A DNA stretch of 64,000 nt, taken from positions 10,879,001 through 10,943,000 of the forward strand of contig NC_092563.1 of assembly GCF_037975245.1 (NCBI RefSeq), read 5' to 3'. The DNA is from Apostichopus japonicus. Lineage: Eukaryota > Echinodermata > Holothuroidea > Aspidochirotida > Stichopodidae. Below, one piece after another: positions 52,393 to 64,000 of the stretch (the stretch's first letter is position 1; each line of letters starts with the position of its first letter). Below the pieces are notes generated by a model. That model was not told where the DNA came from, did not search any database, and saw only the letters and a list, made by a program, of their open reading frames with translations. The position numbers and the translations under genes were made by a program.

Positions 52393-52930
52393 TGCACATT
52401 AACTATAGAGTTGTTGCGACCTTGCCTCCTTGAGATATCGCGTTTACAAACGTCTCTCACCATTAAGACCCTTGTGACCCCAGATGACCTTTGATCTCTA
52501 CCAAACACAAAGGGCTTCAGGTAAAGCGTAGGGCCCACCTGCACACTAACTATGGAGTTGTTGCGACCTTGCCTCCTTGAGATATCACTTTACAAATGTC
52601 ACTCACCATTTCGACCCTGCTGACCACAGATGACCTTTGACCTCCACCAAAAACAATGGGCTACAGGTAAGTCGTACGGAACCCCTGCACACCAACTATG
52701 GAGTTTTGCGACCTTGCCTCCTTGAGATATCGCGTTTACAAAGGTCTCTCACCATTTCGACCCTGGTGATCCCAGATGACCTTTGACCTGTACCAAAAAC
52801 AATGGGCTACAGGTAAGTCGTAGGGCCCCCCTGCACACCAACTATGGAGTTGTTGCGACCTTGCCTCCTTGAGATATCGCGTTTAAAAAGGTCACTCACC
52901 ATTTCGACCCTGGTGACACCAGATGACCTT

Positions 52931-55900
52931 TCGATTGATGGGTACCGCACCTTCGATTGATCGGTACTGCACATTCGATTGATCGGTACCGCACATTGGA
53001 TTTATCGGTACCGAACATTCGATTGATCGGTATCGCATATTCGATATATCCGTGCAGCACATTCGATTGATCAATACCGCACATTCGATTTATCGGTACC
53101 GCACATTCGATTTATCTGTGCCGCACATTCGATATATCCATGCCGAACTTTCGATTGATCGGTACCAAACATTCGATTAATCGGTACCGCACATTCGATT
53201 TATCGGTACCGCACATTCATATAATCGGTACCGCACATTCGATTGCTCGGTACCGCACATTCGATTGTTCGGTATCGCACATTCGATTTATCGATCGGTA
53301 CCGCAATTTCGATTGATCGGTACCGCACAATCGTTTTATCGATCGGTACCGCACATTCGATTGATCAATACCGCACATTCGATTGTTCGGTACCGCACAT
53401 TCGATTGATCGGTACCGCACATTCGATTTATCGATCGGTACCGCACATTCGATTTATCGGTAACGAACATTCGATTGATGGGTACCGCACCTTTGATTGA
53501 TCGGTACCGCACATTCGATTGATCAATACCGCACATTCTATTAATCGGTACCGCACATCCTAATGTTCGGTATCGCACATTCGATTTATCGGTACCACGT
53601 TTCGATTTATCGGTACCGCACATCATATTGATCGGTATGGCACAATCGATTTATCGGTACCACACCTTCGATTGATCGGTACCGCACATTCAATTGACCG
53701 GTACTGCATATTCGATATATCGGTATCGCACATTCGATTGATCGGTACCGCACATTCGATTGATCGGTAACGCACATTCTATTCATGGGTACCGCACATT
53801 CGATTGATCGGTACCGCACATTCGATAAATCGATCAGTACCGCACATTCGATTGATCGTTACCGAACATACGATTGATCAGTACCGCACATTCTATTGAT
53901 CGGTACCGCAAATTATATTGATCGGTACCGCACATTCGATTGATCGGTACCGCACATTCGATTGATCGGTACCGAACATTCGATTGATCGGTACCGCACA
54001 TTCAATTTTACGGTACCGAACATTCGATTTATCGGTGCCGCACATTCGATATATCTGTGCAGCACATTCGATTGATCAATACCGCACATTCGATTTATCG
54101 GTACCGCACATTCGATTGATCGGTATCGCGCATTCGATTTATCGGTACCGCACATTCGATTGATGGGTACCGCATATTCGATTGATCAGTACCGCACATT
54201 CTATTTATCGGTACCGCACATTCGATTTATCGGTACCGCACATTTGATTGATCGGTACCGCACATTCGATTGATCGGTACCGCATATTCGATTGATCAGT
54301 ACCGCACATTCTATTTATCGGTACCGCACATTCGATTTATCGGTACCGCACATTTGATTGATCGGTACCGCACATTCGATAAATCGATCAGTAACGCACA
54401 TTCGATTGATCGGTTTCGAACATTCGATTGATGGGTACCGCACCTTCGATTGATCGTTACCGTACATGCGATTTATCGGTGCGGAACATTCGATATATCT
54501 GTGTGGCACATTCGATACATGGGTACCGCACATTCCATTGATCGGTACCGAACATTCGATTTATTAATACCGCACATTCGATTTATCGGTACGGCACATT
54601 CGATTGCTCGATACCTCACATTCTATTGATCGGTATCGAATGTTCGATTGATGGGTACCGCACATTCGATTTATCGGTACCGCACATTCGATCGATCGGT
54701 ACCGCACATTCGATATATCGATCAGTACCGCACATTCGATTGATCGGTGCCGCACATTCGATATATAGGTGCTGCACATTCTATTGATCAGTACCGAACA
54801 TTCGATTGATTGGTACCGCACTTCGATTATCGGTACCGCACATTCATATTATCGGTACCGCACATTCAATTGTTCGGTATCGCACATTCGATTGTTCGGT
54901 ACCGCACATTCGATTGTTCATTACCGCACATTCCAATTTTTTGGTACCTCACATTCGATTGATCGGTGCCGCACATTCTAATGATCGGTATCGAAAATTC
55001 GATTGGTCGGTACCGCACATTCGATTTATCGGTACCGCACATTCGATTGATCGGTACCGCACATTCGATTGATCGGGACCGCACATTCGATTGATCGGTA
55101 CCGAACATTCGTTTGATCGGTACCGAACATTCGATTGATCGAGAACGAACATTCGATTGATCAGTACCGAACATTCGATTGATCGAGAACGAACATTCGA
55201 TTGATCGGTACCGCACATTCGATTGATCGGTAACGCACATTCTATTCATGGGTACCGCACATTCGATTGATCGGTACCGCACATTCGATTGATCAATTCC
55301 GCACATTCTATTAATCGGGACCGCACATTCGATTTAACAGTACTACACATTCCATTTATCGGTACCAGACATTCGATTGATCGGTACCGCACATTCGATT
55401 GATCCGTACCGCAAATTCGATCTACCGATCAATCTAATGTGCGATACCGAGCAGTCGAATGGGCGGTACCGATAAATCGAATGTGCGGTATTGATCAATC
55501 GAAGCGTGGTACTGATAAATCGAATGTGCGATACCCATCAATCGGATGTGCGGTACCGATGAATCGAAACGTGGTACCGCACATTTAATTGATCGGTATC
55601 GCACATTCAATTAAACCGTACTGCACATTCTATTGATCGGTACCAAACATTCGATTGATCGGTACCGCACATTCGATTGTTCGGTACCTCACATTCGATT
55701 GATCGGTATCGCATATTCGATTAATAGGTACCGCATATTCGATTTATCAGTACCGCACATTCGATTAATCGGTATCGCACATTCGATTGTTCGGTACCGA
55801 ACATTCGATTGATCACTACCGCACATCCGATTGATCGGTACCGAACATTCGATTGATCGGTACTGCATATTCGATTGATCGGTACCGCACATTTGATTTA

Positions 55901-55962
55901 TCGGTACCGAACATTCGATTGATCGGTATCGCATATTCGATTGATCGGTACCGCATATTCCA
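52931..55962 (-). repeat. 22-bp satellite in inverted orientation, segment 1
   Basis: About 3.03 kb, near 138 monomers, of the same satellite as the main array but on the opposite strand, so that the plus strand reads GCACATTCGATTGATCGG. It begins directly after the truncated 147-bp monomer and ends at GGTACCGCATATTC, where CATGATTTCC leads into the next 147-bp block. It contains variant monomers extended by GATC (TTATCGATCGGTACC). A short stretch inside is back in forward orientation. Confidence 0.95.
55422..55575 (+). repeat. Short forward-oriented island in the inverted 22-bp array
   Basis: Within the inverted segment about 150 bp (seven monomers) read forward: TACCGATCAATCTAATGTGC onwards. 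The left switch falls around CGATCTACCGATC, the right switch at the palindrome GGTACC (55573-55578). Two monomers here have the unusual ends GAAGCGTGG and GAAACGTGG. The two switch points make short inverted repeats with the flanks. Confidence 0.85.
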
Positions 55963-57892
55963 TGATTTCCACAGATGACCTTTGACCTCCACCAAAAACA
56001 ATGGGCTACAGGTAAGTCGTACGGAACCCCTGCACACCAACTATGGAGTTGTTGCGACCTTGCCTCCTTGAGATATCGCGTTTAAAAAGGTCTCTCACCA
56101 TTTTGACCCTGGTGATTTCAGATGACCTTTGACCTCTACCAAAAAACAATGGGCTACAGGTTAGTCGTAGGACCCACCTGCACACCAACTATGGAGTTGT
56201 TCCGAGCTCGCCTCCTTGAGATATCGCCATTACAAAGGTCACTCATCATTTCCACCCTGCTGACCACAGATGACCTTTGACCTCTACCAAAAACAATGGG
56301 CTACAGGTAAGTCGTAGGCCCCCTGCACACCAACTATGGAATTGCTGCGACCTTGCCTCTTTGAGATATCGCGTTTAAAAAGGTCACTCACCATTTCGAC
56401 CCTGGTGACCACAGATGACCTTTGACTTCAACCAAAAACCAATGGGCTACAGGTAAGTCGTAGGTCCCCCTGCACACCAACTATGGCGTTGTTGCGACAT
56501 TGCCTTCTTGAGATATCGCGTTTTAAAAGGTCACTCACCATTACGACCCTTGTGACCCCAGATGACCTTTGACCTCTACCAAAAACAATGGGCTACAGGT
56601 AAGTCGTAGGACCCACCTGCACACCAACTATGGAGTTGTTCCGAGCTCGCCTCCCTGAGATATCACGTTTACAAATGTCACTCACCATTTCGACCATGCT
56701 GACCACAGATGACCTTTGACCTCTACCAAAAACAATGGGCTACAGGTTAGTCAAAAGTCCCCCCTGCTGACCAACTATGGAGTTGTTGCGACCTTGCCTC
56801 ATTGAGATATAACTTTACAAATGTCACTCACCATTCCGACCCTGCTGACCACAGATGACCTTTGACCTCCACCAAAAACAATGGGCTACAGGTAAGTCGT
56901 ACGGAACCCCTGCACACCAACTATGGAGTTTTGCGACCTTGCCTCCTTGAGATATCACTTTACAAATGTCACTCACCATTTCGACCCTGCTGACCACAGA
57001 TGACCTTTGACCTCCACCAAAAACAATGGGCTACAGGTAAGTCGTACGGAACCCCTGCACACCAACTATGGAGTTGTTGCGACCTTGCCTCCTTGAGATA
57101 TCGCATTTAAAAAGGTCTCTCACCATTTTGACCCTGGTGATCCCAGATGACCTTTGACCTCTACCAAAAACAATGGGCTACAGGTTAGTCGTAGGACCCA
57201 CCTGCACACCAACTATGGAGTTGTTCCGAGCTCGCCTCCTTGAGATATCGCCATTACAAAGGTCACTAATCATTTCCACCCTGCTGACCACAGATGACCT
57301 TTGACCTCTACCAAAAACAATGTGCTACAAGTAAGTTGTAGGCCCCCCCCCCCCTGCACATTAACTATAGAGTTGTTGCGACCTTGCCTCCTTGAGATAT
57401 CGCGTTTACAAACGTCTCTCACCATTAAGACCCTTGTGACCCCAGATGACCTTTGATCTCTACCAAACACAAAGGGCTTCAGGTAAAGCGTAGGGCCCAC
57501 CTGCACACTAACTATGGAGTTGTTGCGACCTTGCCTCCTTGAGATATCACTTTACAAATGTCACTCACCATTTCGACCCTGCTGACCACAGATGACCTTT
57601 GACCTCCACCAAAAACAATGGGCTACAGGTAAGTCGTACGGAACCCCTGCACACCAACTATGGAGTTTTGCGACCTTGCCTCCTTGAGATATCGCGTTTA
57701 CAAAGGTCTCTCACCATTTCGACCCTGGTGATCCCAGATGACCTTTGACCTGTACCAAAAACAATGGGCTACAGGTAAGTCGTAGGGCCCCCCTGCACAC
57801 CAACTATGGAGTTGTTGCGACCTTGCCTCCTTGAGATATCGCGTTTAAAAAGGTCACTCACCATTTCGACCCTGGTGACACCAGATGACCTT
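55963..57892 (+). repeat. 147-bp satellite array, block 2
   Basis: Thirteen full monomers between the phase marks 55972 and 57882 (1,910 bp, mean 146.9), plus a truncated last one. Same orientation as block 1. Its first monomer joins the inverted 22-bp array through TGATTTCCACAGATGACC. Confidence 0.95.
57343..57354 (+). repeat. Poly-C tract of 12
   Basis: Same position in the unit as 52382-52392, one C longer. Confidence 0.9.
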
Positions 57893-60800
57893 TCGATTGA
57901 TGGGTACCGCACCTTCGATTGATCGGTACTGCACATTCGATTGATCGGTACCGCACATTGGATTTATCGGTACCGAACATTCGATTGATCGGTATCGCAT
58001 ATTCGATATATCCGTGCAGCACATTCGATTGATCAATACCGCACATTCGATTTATCGGTACCGCACATTCGATTTATCTGTGCCGCACATTCGATATATC
58101 CATGCCGAACTTTCGATTGATCGGTACCAAACATTCGATTGATCGGTACCGCACATTCGATTTATCGGTACCGCACATTCATATAATCGGTACCGCACAT
58201 TCGATTGCTCGGTACCGCACATTCGATTGTTCGGTATCGCACATTCGATTTATCGATCGGTACCGCAATTTCGATTGATCGGTACCGCACAATCGTTTTA
58301 TCGATCGGTACCGCACATTCGATTGATCAATACCGCACATTCGATTGTTCGGTACCGCACATTCGATTGATCGGTACCGCACATTCGATTTATCGATCGG
58401 TACCGCACATTCGATTTATCGGTAACGAACATTCGATTGATGGGTACCGCACCTTTGATTGATCGGTACCGCACATTCGATTGATCAATACCGCACATTC
58501 TATTAATCGGTACCGCACATCCTAATGTTCGGTATCGCACATTCGATTTATCGGTACCACGTTTCGATTTATCGGTACCGCACATCATATTGATCGGTAT
58601 GGCACAATCGATTTATCGGTACCACACCTTCGATTGATCGGTACCGCACATTCAATTGACCGGTACTGCATATTCGATATATCGGTATCGCACATTCGAT
58701 TGATCGGTACCGCACATTCGATTGATCGGTAACGCACATTCTATTCATGGGTACCGCACATTCGATTGATCGGTACCGCACATTCGATAAATCGATCAGT
58801 ACCGCACATTCGATTGATCGTTACCGAACATACGATTGATCAGTACCGCACATTCTATTGATCGGTACCGCAAATTATATTGATCGGTACCGCACATTCG
58901 ATTGATCGGTACCGCACATTCGATTGATCGGTACCGAACATTCGATTGATCGGTACCGCACATTCAATTTTACGGTACCGAACATTCGATTTATCGGTGC
59001 CGCACATTCGATATATCTGTGCAGCACATTCGATTGATCAATACCGCACATTCGATTTATCGGTACCGCACATTCGATTGATCGGTATCGCGCATTCGAT
59101 TTATCGGTACCGCACATTCGATTGATGGGTACCGCATATTCGATTGATCAGTACCGCACATTCTATTTATCGGTACCGCACATTCGATTTATCGGTACCG
59201 CACATTTGATTGATCGGTACCGCACATTCGATTGATCGGTACCGCATATTCGATTGATCAGTACCGCACATTCTATTTATCGGTACCGCACATTCGATTT
59301 ATCGGTACCGCACATTTGATTGATCGGTACCGCACATTCGATAAATCGATCAGTAACGCACATTCGATTGATCGGTTTCGAACATTCGATTGATGGGTAC
59401 CGCACCTTCGATTGATCGTTACCGTACATGCGATTTATCGGTGCGGAACATTCGATATATCTGTGTGGCACATTCGATACATGGGTACCGCACATTCCAT
59501 TGATCGGTACCGAACATTCGATTTATTAATACCGCACATTCGATTTATCGGTACGGCACATTCGATTGCTCGATACCTCACATTCTATTGATCGGTATCG
59601 AATGTTCGATTGATGGGTACCGCACATTCGATTTATCGGTACCGCACATTCGATCGATCGGTACCGCACATTCGATATATCGATCAGTACCGCACATTCG
59701 ATTGATCGGTGCCGCACATTCGATATATAGGTGCTGCACATTCTATTGATCAGTACCGAACATTCGATTGATTGGTACCGCACTTCGATTATCGGTACCG
59801 CACATTCATATTATCGGTACCGCACATTCAATTGTTCGGTATCGCACATTCGATTGTTCGGTACCGCACATTCGATTGTTCATTACCGCACATTCCAATT
59901 TTTTGGTACCTCACATTCGATTGATCGGTGCCGCACATTCTAATGATCGGTATCGAAAATTCGATTGGTCGGTACCGCACATTCGATTTATCGGTACCGC
60001 ACATTCGATTGATCGGTACCGCACATTCGATTGATCGGGACCGCACATTCGATTGATCGGTACCGAACATTCGTTTGATCGGTACCGAACATTCGATTGA
60101 TCGAGAACGAACATTCGATTGATCAGTACCGAACATTCGATTGATCGAGAACGAACATTCGATTGATCGGTACCGCACATTCGATTGATCGGTAACGCAC
60201 ATTCTATTCATGGGTACCGCACATTCGATTGATCGGTACCGCACATTCGATTGATCAATTCCGCACATTCTATTAATCGGGACCGCACATTCGATTTAAC
60301 AGTACTACACATTCCATTTATCGGTACCAGACATTCGATTGATCGGTACCGCACATTCGATTGATCCGTACCGCAAATTCGATCTACCGATCAATCTAAT
60401 GTGCGATACCGAGCAGTCGAATGGGCGGTACCGATAAATCGAATGTGCGGTATTGATCAATCGAAGCGTGGTACTGATAAATCGAATGTGCGATACCCAT
60501 CAATCGGATGTGCGGTACCGATGAATCGAAACGTGGTACCGCACATTTAATTGATCGGTATCGCACATTCAATTAAACCGTACTGCACATTCTATTGATC
60601 GGTACCAAACATTCGATTGATCGGTACCGCACATTCGATTGTTCGGTACCTCACATTCGATTGATCGGTATCGCATATTCGATTAATAGGTACCGCATAT
60701 TCGATTTATCAGTACCGCATATTCGATTAATCGGTATCGCACATTCGATTGTTCGGTACCGAACATTCGATTGATCACTACCGCACATCCGATTGATCGG

Positions 60801-60924
60801 TACCGAACATTCGATTGATCGGTACTGCATATTCGATTGATCGGTACCGCACATTTGATTTATCGGTACCGAACATTCGATTGATCGGTATCGCATATTC
60901 GATTGATCGGTACCGCATATTCCA
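57893..60924 (-). repeat. 22-bp satellite in inverted orientation, segment 2
   Basis: Same as segment 1 at an offset of 4,962 bp, with very few substitutions and the same variant order. Confidence 0.95.
60384..60537 (+). repeat. Forward-oriented island in inverted segment 2
   Basis: Exact positional counterpart of 55422-55575 at +4,962 bp, showing that the micro-inversion predates amplification of the compound unit. Confidence 0.85.
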
Positions 60925-62855
60925 TGATTTCCACAGATGACCTTTGACCTCCACCAAAAACAATGGGCTACAGGTAAGTCGTACGGAACCCCTGCACACC
61001 AACTATGGAGTTGTTGCGACCTTGCCTCCTTGAGATATCGCGTTTAAAAAGGTCTCTCACCATTTTGACCCTGGTGATTTCAGATGACCTTTGACCTCTA
61101 CCAAAAAACAATGGGCTACAGGTTAGTCGTAGGACCCACCTGCACACCAACTATGGAGTTGTTCCGAGCTCGCCTCCTTGAGATATCGCCATTACAAAGG
61201 TCACTCATCATTTCCACCCTGCTGACCACAGATGACCTTTGACCTCTACCAAAAACAATGGGCTACAGGTAAGTCGTAGGCCCCCTGCACACCAACTATG
61301 GAATTGCTGCGACCTTGCCTCTTTGAGATATCGCGTTTAAAAAGGTCACTCACCATTTCGACCCTGGTGACCACAGATGACCTTTGACTTCAACCAAAAA
61401 CCAATGGGCTACAGGTAAGTCGTAGGTCCCCCTGCACACCAACTATGGCGTTGTTGCGACATTGCCTTCTTGAGATATCGCGTTTTAAAAGGTCACTCAC
61501 CATTACGACCCTTGTGACCCCAGATGACCTTTGACCTCTACCAAAAACAATGGGCTACAGGTAAGTCGTAGGACCCACCTGCACACCAACTATGGAGTTG
61601 TTCCGAGCTCGCCTCCCTGAGATATCACGTTTACAAATGTCACTCACCATTTCGACCATGCTGACCACAGATGACCTTTGACCTCTACCAAAAACAATGG
61701 GCTACAGGTTAGTCAAAAGTCCCCCCTGCTGACCAACTATGGAGTTGTTGCGACCTTGCCTCATTGAGATATAACTTTACAAATGTCACTCACCATTCCG
61801 ACCCTGCTGACCACAGATGACCTTTGACCTCCACCAAAAACAATGGGCTACAGGTAAGTCGTACGGAACCCCTGCACACCAACTATGGAGTTTTGCGACC
61901 TTGCCTCCTTGAGATATCACTTTACAAATGTCACTCACCATTTCGACCCTGCTGACCACAGATGACCTTTGACCTCCACCAAAAACAATGGGCTACAGGT
62001 AAGTCGTACGGAACCCCTGCACACCAACTATGGAGTTGTTGCGACCTTGCCTCCTTGAGATATCGCATTTAAAAAGGTCTCTCACCATTTTGACCCTGGT
62101 GATCCCAGATGACCTTTGACCTGTACCAAAAACAATGGGCTACAGGTTAGTCGTAGGACCCACCTGCACACCAACTATGGAGTTGTTCCGAGCTCGCCTC
62201 CTTGAGATATCGCCATTACAAAGGTCACTAATCATTTCCACCCTGCTGACCACAGATGACCTTTGACCTCTACCAAAAACAATGTGCTACAAGTAAGTTG
62301 TAGGCCCCCCCCCCCCCTGCACATTAACTATAGAGTTGTTGCGACCTTGCCTCCTTGAGATATCGCGTTTACAAACGTCTCTCACCATTAAGACCCTTGT
62401 GACCCCAGATGACCTTTGATCTCTACCAAACACAAAGGGCTTCAGGTAAAGCGTAGGGCCCACCTGCACACTAACTATGGAGTTGTTGCGACCTTGCCTC
62501 CTTGAGATATCACTTTACAAATGTCACTCACCATTTCGACCCTGCTGACCACAGATGACCTTTGACCTCCACCAAAAACAATGGGCTACAGGTAAGTCGT
62601 ACGGAACCCCTGCACACCAACTATGGAGTTTTGCGACCTTGCCTCCTTGAGATATCGCGTTTACAAAGGTCTCTCACCATTTCGACCCTGGTGATCCCAG
62701 ATGACCTTTGACCTGTACCAAAAACAATGGGCTACAGGTAAGTCGTAGGGCCCCCCTGCACACCAACTATGGAGTTGTTGCGACCTTGCCTCCTTGAGAT
62801 ATCGCGTTTAAAAAGGTCACTCACCATTTCGACCCTGGTGACACCAGATGACCTT
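60925..62855 (+). repeat. 147-bp satellite array, block 3
   Basis: Thirteen full monomers between the phase marks 60934 and 62845. It differs from block 2 by one extra C in the poly-C tract and isolated substitutions. Confidence 0.95.
62305..62317 (+). repeat. Poly-C tract of 13
   Basis: Same position in the unit as the 11- and 12-base tracts, again one C longer. Confidence 0.9.
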
Positions 62856-64000
62856 TCGATTGATGGGTACCGCACCTTCGATTGATCGGTACTGCACATT
62901 CGATTGATCGGTACCGCACATTGGATTTATCGGTACCGAACATTCGATTGATCGGTATCGCATATTCGATATATCCGTGCAGCACATTCGATTGATCAAT
63001 ACCGCACATTCGATTTATCGGTACCGCACATTCGATTTATCTGTGCCGCACATTCGATATATCCATGCCGAACTTTCGATTGATCGGTACCAAACATTCG
63101 ATTGATCGGTACCGCACATTCGATTTATCGGTACCGCACATTCATATAATCGGTACCGCACATTCGATTGCTCGGTACCGCACATTCGATTGTTCGGTAT
63201 CGCACATTCGATTTATCGATCGGTACCGCAATTTCGATTGATCGGTACCGCACAATCGTTTTATCGATCGGTACCGCACATTCGATTGATCAATACCGCA
63301 CATTCGATTGTTCGGTACCGCACATTCGATTGATCGGTACCGCACATTCGATTTATCGATCGGTACCGCACATTCGATTTATCGGTAACGAACATTCGAT
63401 TGATGGGTACCGCACCTTTGATTGATCGGTACCGCACATTCGATTGATCAATACCGCACATTCTATTAATCGGTACCGCACATCCTAATGTTCGGTATCG
63501 CACATTCGATTTATCGGTACCACGTTTCGATTTATCGGTACCGCACATCATATTGATCGGTATGGCACAATCGATTTATCTGTACCACACCTTCGATTGA
63601 TCGGTACCGCACATTCAATTGACCGGTACTGCATATTCGATATATCGGTATCGCACATTCGATTGATCGGTACCGCACATTCGATTGATCGGTAACGCAC
63701 ATTCTATTCATGGGTACCGCACATTCGATTGATCGGTACCGCACATTCGATAAATCGATCAGTACCGCACATTCGATTGATCGTTACCGAACATACGATT
63801 GATCAGTACCGCACATTCTATTGATCGGTACCGCAAATTATATTGATCGGTACCGCACATTCGATTGATCGGTACCGCACATTCGATTGATCGGTACCGA
63901 ACATTCGATTGATCGGTACCGCACATTCAATTTTACGGTACCGAACATTCGATTTATCGGTGCCGCACATTCGATATATCTGTGCAGCACATTCGATTGA
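62856..64000 (-). repeat. 22-bp satellite in inverted orientation, segment 3 (partial)
   Basis: The first 1,145 bp of the third inverted segment, ending at the window edge. Same variant order as segments 1 and 2 at offsets of 4,963 and 9,925 bp. Confidence 0.95.

Larger units (their letters stand above)
50802..52930 (+). repeat. 147-bp satellite array, block 1
   Basis: Fourteen complete monomers plus partial ends. Using CAGATGACC as phase mark, monomers start at 50863, 51010, 51156, 51303, 51451, 51596, 51743, 51890, 52036, 52183, 52330, 52481, 52627, 52773 and 52920; mean spacing is 146.9 bp. Conserved parts are TGACCTTTGACCT, CCAAAAACAATGGGCTACAG, CACACCAACTATGGAGTT and TTGAGATATCGCG. The right end stops inside the TGACCTTTGACCT motif, where the inverted 22-bp satellite begins. 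No coding potential was recognised; open frames of 60-78 codons on the minus strand are repeat readthrough. Confidence 0.96.
51148..55962 (+). repeat. Compound higher-order unit, copy 1 (about 4.82 kb)
   Basis: Homologous to the 4,962-bp unit at 55963-60924 but one 147-bp monomer shorter. From 51156 the offset to copy 2 is 4,816; from about 52183 rightwards it is 4,962. The 146-bp difference corresponds to the extra monomer in copy 2 at about 56930-57076. To its left this copy continues into about two further 147-bp monomers and then the forward 22-bp array, so it is the edge copy of the compound series. Confidence 0.85.
55963..60924 (+). repeat. Compound higher-order unit, copy 2 (4,962 bp, complete)
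   Basis: Complete unit: 1.93 kb of 147-bp satellite followed by 3.03 kb of inverted 22-bp satellite including its forward island. Phase marks repeat at 55972 and 60934 (4,962 bp) and at 57882 and 62845 (4,963 bp; the extra base is one more C in the poly-C tract). Only isolated substitutions were seen against the neighbours, for example ATTAATCGG at about 53176 versus ATTGATCGG at 58138, GCACATTCG at 55756 versus GCATATTCG at 60718, and CTCTACC versus CTGTACC near 57160 and 62122. Confidence 0.93.
60925..64000 (+). repeat. Compound higher-order unit, copy 3 (cut by the window end)
   Basis: Third copy of the 4.96-kb unit, of which 3,076 bp are inside the window. One visible substitution is GATTTATCTGTACC at about 63580, against GATTTATCGGTACC at 58617. 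The series probably continues to the right. Confidence 0.9.

Noticed and set aside
1-64000. Telomeric or rDNA repeats, tRNA or rRNA genes
   Set aside because: No TTAGGG-type runs, no conserved rRNA segments and no tRNA A/B box arrangement were seen.

Overview
The window is almost entirely eukaryotic tandem-repeat (satellite) DNA with no intact gene. Three things point to an animal genome, most likely an invertebrate: long satellite arrays with nested higher-order structure, a decayed hAT-family DNA transposon with 8-bp target duplications, and a second, nucleosome-sized satellite. The hAT C-terminus and the GGGGCGTAGCC / GTGGCGGAGCG type transposon ends resemble elements common in marine invertebrate genomes such as amphioxus or echinoderms. 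That is recognition from memory, and the species cannot be fixed from the window.

Layout. (1) 1-48356: a 22-bp satellite in one orientation, about 2,200 monomers. A typical monomer lies at 31-52; it opens with GGTACC, contains GATCAATCG and ends AATGTGC. I saw no unique sequence inside it, but it is patterned by local variant families and tandem block duplications (units of about 0.44, 1.0, 1.5, 1.7, 2.5 and 2.6-2.8 kb), some about 99.8 % identical. (2) 48365-50137: a 1,773-bp hAT-like element flanked by a perfect 8-bp duplication (GGTAACGA) of satellite sequence. It carries a duplicated left end, a truncated transposase C-terminus and a nested 380-bp non-autonomous hAT. (3) 50138-50801: the same 22-bp satellite resumes in the same orientation. 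(4) 50802-64000: a compound higher-order repeat of about 4.96 kb. Each unit joins about 1.9 kb of a second satellite (monomer averaging 146.9 bp) to about 3.03 kb of the 22-bp satellite in the opposite orientation. The last two full periods differ by 1 bp in length, and only a few substitutions were seen.

Long open frames run through the 22-bp array on both strands. They arise because 22 is not a multiple of 3 and the plus-strand consensus has no stop in any frame. They are treated as satellite readthrough, not genes. No rRNA, tRNA, CRISPR array or single-copy gene was seen. The most notable signals are the near-identical compound repeat with its orientation switches, and the 147-bp monomer, most copies of which contain a perfect nuclear-receptor DR1 motif.
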